A DNA stretch of 64,000 nt from Bradyrhizobium sp. 200 (GCF_023100945.1 NZ_CP064689.1:1532001-1596000); one strand, 5' to 3'; positions 55,236-63,673 are shown, numbered from the stretch's first letter. Numbers and translations are program-made. Notes: generated by a model from the sequence alone, not told the origin.

Positions 55236-55961
55236 ATGGCGACCGTCAAGGAATTGAAGGCGACCGCGCGTCCGCAGAGCGGCAAGGGGGCCGCCCGGGC
55301 AGAGCGTCGCGCCGGGAGAGTGCCCGGAGTGATCTATGGCAACAACCAGCCCCCCGTGACCATTTCGGTCGACGACAAGGAACTGCGCCAGCGCATCCTG
55401 GCCGGCCGCTTCCTGACCACGATTTACGACATCGATCTCGAGGGCAAGAAGCACCGCGTGATTCCGCGCGACTTCCACCTCGATCCGGTGCGCGACTTCC
55501 CGCTGCATGTCGATTTCATGCGGCTCGGCGAAGGCGCGACCATCCGCGTCAGCGTTCCCCTGCACGTCGTGAACGGTGAAACCTCGCCTGGCGTCAAGCG
55601 CGGCGGTACCATCAACATCGTCACCCACACCGTTGACCTCGAATGCTCGGTCGACAACATCCCGCAGTACCTCGAAGCCGATGCCGGCGCGCTGGAAATC
55701 AGCTACTCGCTGCATCTCTCCGACATCAAGCTGCCGACCGGCGTGAAGGCGCTGTCGCGTGAGGACGCGACGCTGGTGACCATCGTGCCGCCGTCCGGCT
55801 ACGCTGAAGAACAGAAGGCTGCGGCGGCTGCCGCGGCTGCGGGCACGGCTGCTCCGGCGGCGGGTGCCGCTGCGGCGCCGGCTGCTGCTGCCCCTGCGGC
55901 GGGTGCTGCTGCTCCGGCGGCTGGCGCGAAAGCGCCGGCTGGCGGCGACAAGAAGAAGTAA
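55236..55961 (+). CDS. rplY: 50S ribosomal protein L25 (general stress protein Ctc family)
   Basis: Ribosomal protein bL25, which binds 5S rRNA. The 241-residue long (TL5/Ctc) form has the 5S-binding N-terminal domain (ELKATARPQSGKGAARAERRAGRVPGVIYGNNQ) and the C-terminal beta domain (VPLHVVNGETSPGVKRGGTINIVTHTVDLEC). A tail of about 40 residues rich in Ala/Pro/Gly (AAGAAAPAAGAKAPAGGDKKK) follows, low in complexity and probably flexible. It is followed by pth at 21 bases and then ychF, a conserved order. Confidence 0.96.
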   Translation: MATVKELKATARPQSGKGAARAERRAGRVPGVIYGNNQPPVTISVDDKELRQRILAGRFLTTIYDIDLEGKKHRVIPRDFHLDPVRDFPLHVDFMRLGEGATIRVSVPLHVVNGETSPGVKRGGTINIVTHTVDLECSVDNIPQYLEADAGALEISYSLHLSDIKLPTGVKALSREDATLVTIVPPSGYAEEQKAAAAAAAAGTAAPAAGAAAAPAAAAPAAGAAAPAAGAKAPAGGDKKK

Positions 55962-55982
55962 GCAGCGGCAGGATGCCGCGTC

Positions 55983-56588
55983 ATGCGCCTGTTTGTCGGT
56001 CTCGGTAACCCCGGTTCGAAATACGCGAACAACCGGCACAATATCGGCTTCATGGCCGTCGATGAAATTGCGCGGCGTCACGGTTTCGCACCGTGGCGCC
56101 GTCGTTTTCAGGGCGAGACTTCCGAAGGCACCCTCGATCGCGAGAAGGTCGTTCTGCTTCGGCCGACCACCTACATGAACGATTCCGGGCGCGCGGTTCA
56201 GGAAGCCGCGAACTTCTTCAAGCTCGGTGCCTCCGACATCACCGTGTTTCAGGACGAACTCGAACTGCCGCCGGCGAAAGTCAGGGTCAAGATCGGCGGC
56301 GGCATCGCCGGGCACAACGGGCTGCGCTCGGTCTCCTCGCATATCGGCAACGACTACCGCCGGGTGCGGCTTGGAATCGGTCATCCCGGCATCAAGGATC
56401 TGGTGCACGGTCACGTGTTGTCGGATTTTGCCAAGAGCGACCGCCCCTGGGTGGAAGCGCTGTGCGAGGCGGTGGCCGAGAATGCGGGCTTGCTGGCGAC
56501 GGGTAAGGATTCGACGTTCCAGAACAAGGTTCATCTGGCGCTGCAGGCCAAGGGAATTTTCGACAAAGACGAGGATGGTGGGCAATAA
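55983..56588 (+). CDS. pth: peptidyl-tRNA hydrolase
   Basis: Pth recycles peptidyl-tRNA dropped by stalled ribosomes. The 201-residue product begins [23 protein letters not shown], with catalytic H19 and the substrate-contacting N9. It also shows [44 protein letters not shown] with the Asp that orients the histidine, and the lid region. It is directly downstream of rplY, with which it is almost certainly co-transcribed. Confidence 0.97.
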   Translation: MRLFVGLGNPGSKYANNRHNIGFMAVDEIARRHGFAPWRRRFQGETSEGTLDREKVVLLRPTTYMNDSGRAVQEAANFFKLGASDITVFQDELELPPAKVRVKIGGGIAGHNGLRSVSSHIGNDYRRVRLGIGHPGIKDLVHGHVLSDFAKSDRPWVEALCEAVAENAGLLATGKDSTFQNKVHLALQAKGIFDKDEDGGQ

Positions 56589-56597
56589 GCTCACCTC

Positions 56598-56673
56598 GTC
56601 ATCGCCGGACTTGATCCGACGATCCATCCCTCTCAAGAAAGATGGATACGCGGGTCAAGCCCGCGTATGACGA
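56598..56673. repeat. palindromic repeat, family D, copy 2
   Basis: GTCATCGCCGGACTTGATCC GACGATCCATC ... GATGGATACGCGGGTCAAGCC CGCGTATGAC. It contains the same CGCGGG-TCAAG-CCCGCG stem as copy 1 (27463-27569) in opposite orientation. It lies between pth and ychF. Confidence 0.85.
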
Positions 56674-56724
56674 CCTCAAATCAATTCACGTGCTGCGGGT
56701 TCGCGCGAAAGATCGGAAGCTGAG

Positions 56725-57822
56725 ATGGGATTCAAATGCGGTATCGTTGGCCTGCCCAATGTCGGCAAGTCGACGCTGTTCAACGCGCTGACCGAGACGG
56801 CAGCGGCGCAGGCGGCGAATTATCCGTTCTGCACCATCGAGCCGAATGTCGGCGAGGTCGCCGTACCCGATCCCAGGCTGGACAAGCTGTCTGATATCGC
56901 CAAGTCCGCGCAGATCATCCCGACGCGGCTGACCTTCGTCGATATCGCGGGCCTCGTCCGCGGCGCCTCGAAGGGCGAAGGCCTCGGCAACCAGTTTCTC
57001 GCCACCATCCGCGAGGTCGACGCGGTCGCGCATGTGGTCCGGTGTTTCGAAGACTCCGACATCACCCATGTCGAAGGCAAGATCGCCCCACTGGCCGACA
57101 TCGAGACCATCGAAACCGAACTGATGCTCGCCGACCTCGACAGCCTGGAGAAACGCGTCGACAACCTGGCCAAGAAGGCCAAGGGCAACGACAAGGACGC
57201 CAAGGAGGCGCTCGATCTCGTCAACCGCGCATTGGTGCTGCTGCGGGACGGCAAGCCCGCGCGCTTTTTGGAGCGCAAGCCGGAAGAAGAGCGCGCCTTT
57301 GGTATGCTGGGTCTTTTGACCTCCAAGCCCGTGCTCTATGTCTGCAACGTCGAGGAAGGCTCGGCCAAGGACGGCAACAGCTTTTCCAAGCAGGTGTTCG
57401 AGCACGCCAAGAAGGAAGGCGCGGTCGCGGTGGTGATCTCGGCCAAGATCGAATCCGAGATCGCGACCCTGTCACGCGAGGAGCGCGCCGAATTTCTCGA
57501 GACGCTCGGTCTTGAGGAGGCCGGCCTCGACCGCCTGATCCGCGCCGGCTACCAGTTGCTCGATCTCATCACTTATTTCACCGTCGGCCCGAAGGAGGCC
57601 CGCGCCTGGACCATCCATCGCGGCACCAAGGCGCCGGCGGCGGCCGGGGTGATCCATACCGATTTCGAGAAGGGCTTTATCCGGGCCGAGACCATCGCCT
57701 ATCCCGACTACGTTGCGCTGAACGGCGAAGCCGGCGCGCGCGACGCTGGCAAGCTGCGGCTGGAAGGCAAGGAATATGTCGTCGCCGACGGCGACGTGAT
57801 GCATTTTAGGTTTAATACGTAA
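56725..57822 (+). CDS. ychF: redox-regulated ATPase YchF
   Basis: An Obg-family P-loop protein of 365 residues that prefers ATP to GTP and associates with ribosomes. The P-loop is GLPNVGKST (9-17); switch II region [16 protein letters not shown]; the altered specificity motif reads CNVEE (NVxE instead of NKxD), the hallmark of YchF. The coiled-coil and the C-terminal TGS domain ([39 protein letters not shown]) are complete. It is the last gene of the rplY-pth-ychF string and is followed by a family A palindrome. Confidence 0.97.
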   Translation: MGFKCGIVGLPNVGKSTLFNALTETAAAQAANYPFCTIEPNVGEVAVPDPRLDKLSDIAKSAQIIPTRLTFVDIAGLVRGASKGEGLGNQFLATIREVDAVAHVVRCFEDSDITHVEGKIAPLADIETIETELMLADLDSLEKRVDNLAKKAKGNDKDAKEALDLVNRALVLLRDGKPARFLERKPEEERAFGMLGLLTSKPVLYVCNVEEGSAKDGNSFSKQVFEHAKKEGAVAVVISAKIESEIATLSREERAEFLETLGLEEAGLDRLIRAGYQLLDLITYFTVGPKEARAWTIHRGTKAPAAAGVIHTDFEKGFIRAETIAYPDYVALNGEAGARDAGKLRLEGKEYVVADGDVMHFRFNT

Positions 57823-57827
57823 TTGTC

Positions 57828-57901
57828 GTAGCCCGGATGGAGCGAAGCGCAATCCGGGGCAACTCTCGTTCCCGGATTGCGCTTCGTTCCATCCGGGCTA
57901 C
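57828..57901. repeat. palindromic repeat, family A, copy 2
   Basis: GTAGCCCGGATGGAGCGAAG CGCAATCCGGG and its near-perfect complement CCCGGATTGCGCTTCGTTCC ATCCGGGCTAC around a ten-base loop. It sits six bases after the ychF stop, between convergent genes, where it could also end transcription. Other copies: 21526-21610 and 59355-59416. Confidence 0.92.
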
Positions 57902-57906
57902 GGCTC

Positions 57907-58200
57907 TTACCGCATCTGCCCTTGATCGCGGATCGCGCCGAGATGCTCGTTGATACGGAAGACGATCAGGATGAATTCCGCGGCGATGCGCGAAAACACT
58001 ACGCCGACCACGACGCCGGCGATCGAGGACAACAGCAGGATGAACCCGCCGAACGGGCTGATCGCCATTGCGGCAAGCGCCGAAAAGATTCCGGACAGGC
58101 CGAACAGCACGATCAAGCCGATGACCAGCCAGTAGAAGGTCTTGATGATCGTGGGCGTGATGAAGCGGTCCCACTGAAACAGATCCTGAAAATCGAGCAT
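57907..58200 (-). CDS. DUF4282 membrane protein
   Basis: A 97-residue inner-membrane protein with two helices (about 22-44 and 50-72) and a short polar C-terminus. The pattern DLFQWDRFITPTIIKTFYWLVIG, GGFILLLSSIAGVVVGVVFSRIAAEFILIVFRINEHLG matches the DUF4282 family, whose function is unknown. It is convergent with ychF across a palindromic repeat. The predicted helix ends carry few charged residues, so it may oligomerise in the membrane. Confidence 0.88.
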   Translation of the reverse strand: MLDFQDLFQWDRFITPTIIKTFYWLVIGLIVLFGLSGIFSALAAMAISPFGGFILLLSSIAGVVVGVVFSRIAAEFILIVFRINEHLGAIRDQGQMR

Positions 58201-58408
58201 CGATGGTTCTCCGGCGAGTCAAGAAACCTGGTCTTCCAGATGGCACAGGGCTAGCCCCGAAAATTGCTTCGGGCAAGTCAGGGATGAGCGCCGGGAGCGG
58301 TACTCGCCTCTGGCGAACTGGCCATGCGGGTGGACGGGTTGAGATTGCCGCAAATAACGGCCACATTCAGGCTTCATCGCCGCAATCCTCAATTCAAATC
58401 CCAGATCG

Positions 58409-58870
58409 ATGACAACGCTGACCTTCGAAGACTTCACGCCCGGCCATTTCGGCACGTTCGGACCGCGCCACGTCACGCGCGAGGAGATTTTGGCGTTTGC
58501 CGCCGAGTTCGACCCGCAGCCGATGCATCTGGACGAGGCTGCCGCCAACGCGTCGATGCTGAAGGGGCTGTCCGGTTCGGGCTGGCATCTCAGCTCCCTC
58601 GTGATGCGGATGCTGTTCGACGGGTTTATCGGCCGCACCGCCTCGCTCGGCTCGCCCGGTGTCAACGAAATGCGCTGGCTGTCGCCGCTGCGCCCGGGCG
58701 ATGACCTGACGCTGGATGTCATCGTCGCGGAAGCCAGGATTTCGAAAAGCCGACCCGAGACCGGTGTCGTGACCCTCAAGAGTACGATCCGCAACGCGGC
58801 CGGGGTCGTACTGTGCGAGATGGAGTCCCCGATGATCGTGCGCCGGCGTCTTGAAGCAGGAGCGGAGTAG
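58409..58870 (+). CDS. MaoC-family dehydratase (hotdog fold)
   Basis: A 153-residue single-hotdog MaoC protein. FDPQPMHLDEAAANASMLKGLSGSGWHLSSLVMRML is the R-hydratase-like substrate helix region with the catalytic Asp (FDP) and His (MHLD). SRPETGVVTLKSTIRNAAGVVLC follows. Family members hydrate or dehydrate acyl-CoA substrates. A second, related MaoC gene starts three bases after the stop, so the two may form a heterodimer or a tandem pair. Confidence 0.9.
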   Translation: MTTLTFEDFTPGHFGTFGPRHVTREEILAFAAEFDPQPMHLDEAAANASMLKGLSGSGWHLSSLVMRMLFDGFIGRTASLGSPGVNEMRWLSPLRPGDDLTLDVIVAEARISKSRPETGVVTLKSTIRNAAGVVLCEMESPMIVRRRLEAGAE

Positions 58871-58872
58871 CG

Positions 58873-59352
58873 ATGCGTTTCTTCGAGGACATCGAGATCG
58901 GCGCGCAGCGCGAGTTTGGCTCGTTCACCTTCACTGCCGATGACATCAAGAAGTTTGCCACGCAGTTCGATCCGCAGCGCTTTCACCTCGATGAGGAGGA
59001 GGGGCGCAAGTCCCTGTTCGGAGGACTGGCTGCATCGGGCTGGCACGTCGCCGCGGTCTGCATGAAGCTCCTGGTCGCCGACGGCAAGCGTTTGACGGCG
59101 GAAGCTGTCGCCCGCGGCGAGAAGGTCGCCGTGTGGGGGCCGTCGCCCGGCTTTCGTGAATTGCGCTGGATCAAGCCGGTACTGGCCGGCGACACCATCA
59201 GCTTTTCCAACCGGGTCGAAACCAAGCGGACCTCGGAGAAGCGTCCCGAATGGGGCATCCTGCAGGCCCGCAATACCGGCACCAACCAGCGCGGCGAGGC
59301 GGTGTTCTCGTTCCTGGCGACCGCCTTCGTGCCGCGGCGGAATGCGGGTTGA
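58873..59352 (+). CDS. MaoC-family dehydratase (hotdog fold), second copy
   Basis: A 159-residue MaoC-like protein related to its neighbour. It has FDPQRFHLDEEEGRKSLFGGLAASGWHVAAVCMKLL with catalytic Asp and His in the same spacing, and EWGILQARNTGTNQRGEAVFSFLATAFVPRR. It begins three bases after the first MaoC gene and is surely co-transcribed. Sequence similarity between the two points to an old tandem duplication. A family A repeat begins two bases after the stop. Confidence 0.9.
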   Translation: MRFFEDIEIGAQREFGSFTFTADDIKKFATQFDPQRFHLDEEEGRKSLFGGLAASGWHVAAVCMKLLVADGKRLTAEAVARGEKVAVWGPSPGFRELRWIKPVLAGDTISFSNRVETKRTSEKRPEWGILQARNTGTNQRGEAVFSFLATAFVPRRNAG

Positions 59353-59354
59353 TT

Positions 59355-59416
59355 GTAGCCCGGATGTAGCCAACGGGTCGCGCGAATGCGCGCCCCGTTG
59401 GCTACATCCGGGCTAC
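59355..59416. repeat. palindromic repeat, family A, copy 3 (divergent)
   Basis: GTAGCCCGGATGTAGCCAAC GGG(TC)GCGCGAATGCGCGCCC CGTTGGCTACATCCGGGCTAC. It has the family A ends but a different centre (GTAGCCAACGGG/CCCGTTGGCTAC). Other copies: 21526-21610, 57828-57901. Confidence 0.9.
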
Positions 59417-59558
59417 GTGCCCACCCGCGAAACATGGTTAGCGAATTGTGCCGTTAGCTCCTCGTAATCCATGACTCCGCGGAACAGATTATCTGCTAAC
59501 GCATTTTGAACTTTCTGCCTGCCATATGCGTCTCAGGGGAAGTACCGAGGGGATGACC

Positions 59559-59702
59559 ATGGCAGATCGCAGCAGCCTGAAATTCGTCGGCTTTATTTTC
59601 GCAACCGTCACGCTGGCGGTGATGCTGACCGCCGGAATGGTGGTGAAGTCCTATGCCGACGGCGTCTACACGATCGAGGACACCGCGTTCGTCCGCCAGT
59701 AG
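59559..59702 (+). CDS. 47-residue single-pass membrane protein
   Basis: From ATG 59559, with GAGGGG just upstream, a frame of 48 codons encodes MADRSSLKFVGFIFATVTLA VMLTAGMVVKSYADGVYTIEDTAFVRQ. One hydrophobic helix (about residues 8-29) is followed by a short acidic C-terminus. An in-frame ATG lies six bases upstream, too near the ribosome-binding site. It is not a member of a family I can name. The clean start signal, single-pass membrane topology and polar tail argue that it is real. Confidence 0.65.
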   Translation: MADRSSLKFVGFIFATVTLAVMLTAGMVVKSYADGVYTIEDTAFVRQ

Positions 59703-59737
59703 TTGCGGACCGGATAGCCATGAGCGCCGAAGAAAGT

Positions 59738-59875
59738 TCAGCGGCTCCAGATCAGCGCCATCGCCACGACCGCAAGCATCAACAGTCCGACGAAGCGGAT
59801 CGCGATCGTGCCCACGCTATGCGACGATTGCCGCAACGGCATTGAATTCATGTTGTCTGGCTGAACGTTTTGCAT
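59738..59875 (-). CDS. 45-residue single-pass membrane protein candidate
   Basis: From ATG 59875 to TGA at 59738-59740, a 45-codon frame encodes a polar start (MQNVQPDNMNSMPLRQSSHS) and one hydrophobic helix (about residues 26-42, FVGLLMLAVVAMALIW), ending SR. It converges with the other small membrane protein gene at 59559. The ribosome-binding site is weak, but the topology (short polar tail, one helix) is like many rhizobial small proteins. Confidence 0.45.
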   Translation of the reverse strand: MQNVQPDNMNSMPLRQSSHSVGTIAIRFVGLLMLAVVAMALIWSR

Positions 59876-60031
59876 CGCCGGTGTGTCCCCAAAAGGTGCC
59901 TGCCGCCTCGTGACGACATCCGTCCTTGGACGCGACCGCGTTTATAAAGTTCAGATCGAACCCTGCCAAACGAAACCGCCGCGCTCAGTTACGGAACGCG
60001 GCGGAGTGTCAGATTTTTGCAACGATCGCGG

Positions 60032-60448
60032 TTAGCTGTTGCGCAGGCCGTCGGCAGCGCGCTTCCACTGCGTGACGTTGTCGGCGATCATGCGCGTCGA
60101 CTTCATCGCGGCCTGGCTGAGCTGGGCATAGCCCGAAATCTCGCGCTGGACGCGCTGGCCTTCGGCATGCAGGAGGTCGCGGAGGCTTTCGAGTTCGGAA
60201 ATCAGCTTCTCGATTTCCGCAAGCGATGTGCCGGCGACGCGCTGGATCAGTGAATTGACGTTGTTGACGGTCGCCTCTGCATTGGCATCGAGCGGCGCGG
60301 TCTCGGCAGCGACCGCCGGCCGGCGCAGATAGGCGATGTCGTTGCGAACGAATTCGCGGATGCCGGCCTCGACTTCGGAGACAGCGGCGAGATCGTTGTT
60401 GACCTCCGGGGTTTCATCAACCTGTTCGGGGCGAATGGTGGCGTTCAT
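60032..60448 (-). CDS. small alpha-helical protein, phasin-like in pattern
   Basis: A 138-residue cytoplasmic protein that is almost entirely helical and hydrophilic. Segments such as SLIQRVAGTSLAEIEKLISELESLRDLLHAEGQRVQREISGYAQLSQAAMKSTRMIADNVTQWKRA show the heptad and amphipathic pattern of phasins and other coiled-coil proteins, but no phasin signature is certain. ATG 60448 follows AGAGGA. It may be a granule-associated or structural protein; this is a guess from composition. It stands alone on the minus strand. Confidence 0.75.
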   Translation of the reverse strand: MNATIRPEQVDETPEVNNDLAAVSEVEAGIREFVRNDIAYLRRPAVAAETAPLDANAEATVNNVNSLIQRVAGTSLAEIEKLISELESLRDLLHAEGQRVQREISGYAQLSQAAMKSTRMIADNVTQWKRAADGLRNS

Positions 60449-60630
60449 CGGCAATTCCTCTGTTTCGCTTTCAGGCGAGCGCGGACGTCCCCCGCACGAC
60501 GAAGTGGAGCGTTCCCATCTGTGCTGCCGATTTTGGCCGCATCTTGGCCAATCTGCGGCAATGGTTGATCATTCTCGGGGGCGGCGCTTTGGGGCCGGCA
60601 AACTACGTCAAATCGGGACGACTTTCGGCC

Positions 60631-61545
60631 TTACCAGCTACGTTTGAACCCCGCGCTGAGGCTCTTGCTGGCGACGCCGGACGGCGTTTCGCCGATCGAG
60701 CCGGAGATGGTGACGCCGTCGAACAGTCTCTGCTCGGCGCCGACCTTGCGCAGCCATTTGTCGTCCGAGGTCGACAGGGTCTGGCCGGCGACGAAGCTGG
60801 TGCCGGTATCGGCGATGCTGAGCCTCGCCGTCTGGTCGGTCTCGTAGCTGCGCGCCGGATGGCTGACGATGCCGGGCACCGGCACGATGCCCTGCTGGAT
60901 CAGGTTGTAGTCGTTCTTCAGGGTCAGCGAATATTGCTCGCTGAGCGGCACCGATTTGCTCAGGGAGGTGCCGAGCTTGCTCTGCTCGGATCCGGGGTCG
61001 ACGCGGGCTTCGACCGCGGTCTGGTCCCAGATCGAGGCAACGCCGGGGGCCGTGATCGCCGCCCACGCGGTGCCGGACGATTGCGGCAGGCTGCCGCCAT
61101 TGGCGAGCTTTTCCGAAAGAAGTTCGGAGGTGGTCGCGGTGCCCTGCCGGGCGACCGTCATATCGGCGCCGATGCGCGTATCCCAGAACGGCGAGATGGA
61201 TTGCTTGACCGACACCGCGGAGGTGCCGTTCGGCCTTTCGTTGGCGGACCACGCGGTTTCCACGCCGTCAGCGGCTTTCGGCGAGCCGCCTTCCTTCGGC
61301 GCCGGACCGGTCAGGGTCGACGCGTCGACATTGAGCAGGCTCCAGTCGAGCTTGCTGACGTCGATGTCCTTCATGACGTCGACGTCGTTGACGCTGGGAG
61401 CCACCTCGGCCTCTTCCGCCTCAGGCATCTCCGGATCGTCGTCCGCCGGCGGCGTCTGTGCCGCTGCCGCTACCATCGAAGCTAAACCGATGCCGGCCGC
61501 CAGCATTGGCAGCCGCGCCCAGCCAAATCGCATTTTGGGAATCAT
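60631..61545 (-). CDS. secreted or outer-membrane protein of unknown function
   Basis: A 304-residue exported protein starting at ATG 61545 (MIPKMRFGWARLPMLAAGIG). Signal peptide to about MVAAAAQTPPADDD, then an acidic segment (EAEEAEVAPSVNDVD). The C-terminal ~180 residues alternate polar and aromatic residues (QYSLTLKNDYNLIQ, YETDQTARLSIADTG) and end KSLSAGFKRSW, with a final Trp as in outer-membrane beta proteins. No named family recognised. A longer frame to 61629 is unlikely. Confidence 0.78.
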   Translation of the reverse strand: MIPKMRFGWARLPMLAAGIGLASMVAAAAQTPPADDDPEMPEAEEAEVAPSVNDVDVMKDIDVSKLDWSLLNVDASTLTGPAPKEGGSPKAADGVETAWSANERPNGTSAVSVKQSISPFWDTRIGADMTVARQGTATTSELLSEKLANGGSLPQSSGTAWAAITAPGVASIWDQTAVEARVDPGSEQSKLGTSLSKSVPLSEQYSLTLKNDYNLIQQGIVPVPGIVSHPARSYETDQTARLSIADTGTSFVAGQTLSTSDDKWLRKVGAEQRLFDGVTISGSIGETPSGVASKSLSAGFKRSW

Positions 61546-61635
61546 TGCCCGCCCGCATTCCAAGTCCCGCCCAGAATGCGTTCGCTCTGTTGCGAAATTA
61601 TGGCGTGCACTCGATCTTGCTGACTTCACGTGAAC

Positions 61636-61758
61636 GTCATGGCCGGGCGCAGCGCGTCAACGCGCTAGATGGCCCGGCCATCCACGCCCCCTTGGGGCTG
61701 GCGAAGGAAGACGTGGATGCCCGGGCGCGACGGTGTTATCCGCGCTCCCGGGCATGAC
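61636..61758. repeat. palindromic repeat, family E, copy 3
   Basis: GTCATGGCCGGGCGCAGCGC G ... GGCCCGGCCATCCACG, then CCCCCTTGGGG, and CGTGGATGCCCGGGCG ... CCCGGGCATGAC. It is the longest member of the family (54968-55053 and about 18872-19045 are the others). It lies between the secreted protein gene and the first SnoaL-like gene. Confidence 0.88.
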
Positions 61759-61780
61759 GATTGGAATCGATTGAGGTGAG

Positions 61781-62215
61781 TTAGACCGCCATCCGCGGCA
61801 GGTGGATCGGATAGCCAACGGTCTGCTCGACCAGGTCGAAAGTGTCGACCAGCACGCGGAAGTTGGTCAGGCGGCCGGCCCTGAACTGGGCGAAATGGGC
61901 GATCCGCAAGGAGATCGGCTTGTTCGAATCCAGCGCGGTCAGCGAATAGCGCATCATCGAGGCGGCCGAATCCACCCCCAGCATGATCGATTCGCGGTCG
62001 AAGCGGTGGACGCGGAAATTGTCGGCGATCTGCCGGATCACCTCGATCACGGCCGCCTTGCCGCGGCGCGAGCCGAAGAACGGGTACATGTCGATCGGGC
62101 CAAAGATCGCCCAGTCGACGTCCTCGTCGAGCAGGGCTTCGAGATCGGCGGGCTGGCGTTCATTGATCGCACGGTGAAACGCGCGCGAAAAACGCCAGAG
62201 ACTATGCTCTGTCAT
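61781..62215 (-). CDS. SnoaL-like (NTF2-fold) protein
   Basis: A 144-residue NTF2-fold domain. RAFHRAINERQPADLEALLDEDVDWAIFGP is the usual N-terminal helix-strand pattern, followed by FGSRRGKAAVIEVIRQIADNFRVHRFD and the C-terminal FRAGRLTNFRVLVDTFDLVEQTVG. Such proteins may be enzymes (polyketide cyclase-like) or ligand-binding; the function is unknown. It resembles the second SnoaL-like gene at 62833, sharing the DTFDLV(E/Q)Q motif, so the two are probably paralogues flanking a small membrane protein gene. Confidence 0.88.
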   Translation of the reverse strand: MTEHSLWRFSRAFHRAINERQPADLEALLDEDVDWAIFGPIDMYPFFGSRRGKAAVIEVIRQIADNFRVHRFDRESIMLGVDSAASMMRYSLTALDSNKPISLRIAHFAQFRAGRLTNFRVLVDTFDLVEQTVGYPIHLPRMAV

Positions 62216-62399
62216 TTTAAGTTGGTCCTTGAAAACGGGATTTGCAAAACAGCAATCACGCCCTAATGAGCGTCATCATCGACGCCGGGCTGAAATGCTG
62301 CACTTCACTGTTGCAGCCAGAAATAGAGCAGATCGGCCAAAATGCAATTGCCGTTTTTGCATTGCACAAATGCGGCGATTTCGGCCGGTTTCCGATCAC

Positions 62400-62666
62400 T
62401 TAACGGTCATGACGGCGCACCGGCTCGCGCTCGATGGCGATTTCGGCGTCGCGAATCGCGATGATGCCGAACAGCAAGGCGCCGCCGATACCGCCGGTCG
62501 CGGCTCCCATCGGCAGGAAGGTGAAGAACACCAGCATCCCGCTATCGCCTTCAAAACTCGCGGTTTTGAAGATTTCCACCCAGGCGAGGCCGGCCCCGAT
62601 GCCCAGTGCCGCGCCTCCGAGCGCCCCCAACACCAAACCAAGCAAAGCCAGCAACGCAATCTTCAT
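62400..62666 (-). CDS. small two-helix membrane protein
   Basis: An 88-residue protein starting at ATG 62666 (MKIALLALLGLVLGALGGAA LGIGAG). Two hydrophobic helices, about 3-30 and 43-70 (LVFFTFLPMGAATGGIGGALLFGIIAI), both rich in Gly, and a charged C-terminus (EIAIEREPVRRHDR) that should be cytoplasmic. No family recognised. It lies between two paralogous SnoaL-like genes, about 165 bases from each. An upstream frame to 62783 is leader. Confidence 0.75.
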   Translation of the reverse strand: MKIALLALLGLVLGALGGAALGIGAGLAWVEIFKTASFEGDSGMLVFFTFLPMGAATGGIGGALLFGIIAIRDAEIAIEREPVRRHDR

Positions 62667-62832
62667 ATGTACTTCTGGTCCGGAAAAATCCTTGTGATGT
62701 GTCACGGCCGGCGCGATGAGGTTCAATGCTGCGCGGAAAATGAGCGGCGCGTTGGCGTGCGCCCTGGATGTGCAGTTGCGCATCCAAGCGCTGCTCCGCG
62801 GCGCGTCGAGGAATGAAGAGGTCGGGCGGACG

Positions 62833-63282
62833 CTAGATCGGGTCCGGCCGCCGGCCGGTCAGGATCGCGGCGATATCGCGCTCGAGCAGTTGCTGGACCA
62901 GATCGAAGGTGTCGATGACTTCCCTGATATGGCTGATCTTGCCGCCGCGCAGCGTGTAGAAACCGGCGATGTCGAACTGCACCATGCGCTGATTGATGCT
63001 CTTGCGGAAGAACACGCGGATGAACGCGGCCGCCTTGTCGTCCTCGGTGACCAGCATCGGCACCTCGCAGCGCAGCTCGGAATAGCGGGCGCGCACCGCA
63101 TCCCACATCTCGCGCAGTTCGGCCTTGCCGCGGCGGTGGCCCATATGGGGGAGGATATCGATCGGGGCATTGGCGAGGAATTCGACGTCGTCGGTGCAGC
63201 GCTCCAGCGCGGCTTCGACGTCGCCGGAATACAGCACGTTGAGGAAATCCAGCACGTGCTGACGATTTGATCCCTCGGTCAT
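62833..63282 (-). CDS. SnoaL-like (NTF2-fold) protein, second copy
   Basis: A 149-residue NTF2-fold protein from ATG 63282. HVLDFLNVLYSGDVEAALERCTDDVEFLANAP, HMGHRRGKAELREMWDAVRARYSEL and FYTLRGGKISHIREVIDTFDLVQQLL show the SnoaL pattern, including the paired acidic residues near the pocket mouth. It is a paralogue of the gene at 61781. Upstream (about 63373-63399) two 13-bp direct repeats could be its operator. A longer frame to 63360 reads through the leader. Confidence 0.88.
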   Translation of the reverse strand: MTEGSNRQHVLDFLNVLYSGDVEAALERCTDDVEFLANAPIDILPHMGHRRGKAELREMWDAVRARYSELRCEVPMLVTEDDKAAAFIRVFFRKSINQRMVQFDIAGFYTLRGGKISHIREVIDTFDLVQQLLERDIAAILTGRRPDPI

Positions 63283-63673
63283 TCGCCCACCTACCTGTGC
63301 TCGATCCGGCTCTTGCAGCGGACCCATTGTGAAGGGAACGGCAGAGCTATCAATCAGCAAAAGGATTTAAACTTTCTGAAAGTATGTTTCTGAAAGTATT
63401 CTGACATGCCCTCCGCCAGAAAGGTTCAACGCCGCCGGTTGCGACACTTTGGCTTGCTGCGGTAGGCCGTCACCGCTCCGGGGAGAACGGCTGCGCCGCG
63501 GCGCCCCTTGTTCATTTCGCGACTGCGCGCCCGATGACAGGCTCCGCGATATCCATCGATCGTGAGGTGGGCTCGGTCGATGGGTTTCGCTGTGCGCTCT
63601 ACCCATCCTAGGGGACTGCTGGGAACGATCTCGTCACGGCCGGCGTTGACTCTTTCCGTTAATAACGGAGAAC
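63283..63673. other. 390-base intergenic region
   Basis: Only short unconvincing frames are present. The left end holds the promoter of the second SnoaL-like gene with the direct repeat TTTCTGAAAGTAT at 63373-63385 and 63387-63399. The right end is GC-rich with several inverted repeats and leads to the ribosome-binding site (GGAG) of the next gene. Confidence 0.55.
63373..63399. promoter_or_regulatory. 13-bp direct repeat upstream of the second SnoaL-like gene
   Basis: TTTCTGAAAGTAT occurs twice with a 14-base period. Each copy contains the short palindrome CTTTCTGAAAG (with one base difference in the second). It lies about 90 bases upstream of ATG 63282. It is a candidate regulator binding site. 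Confidence 0.45.
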
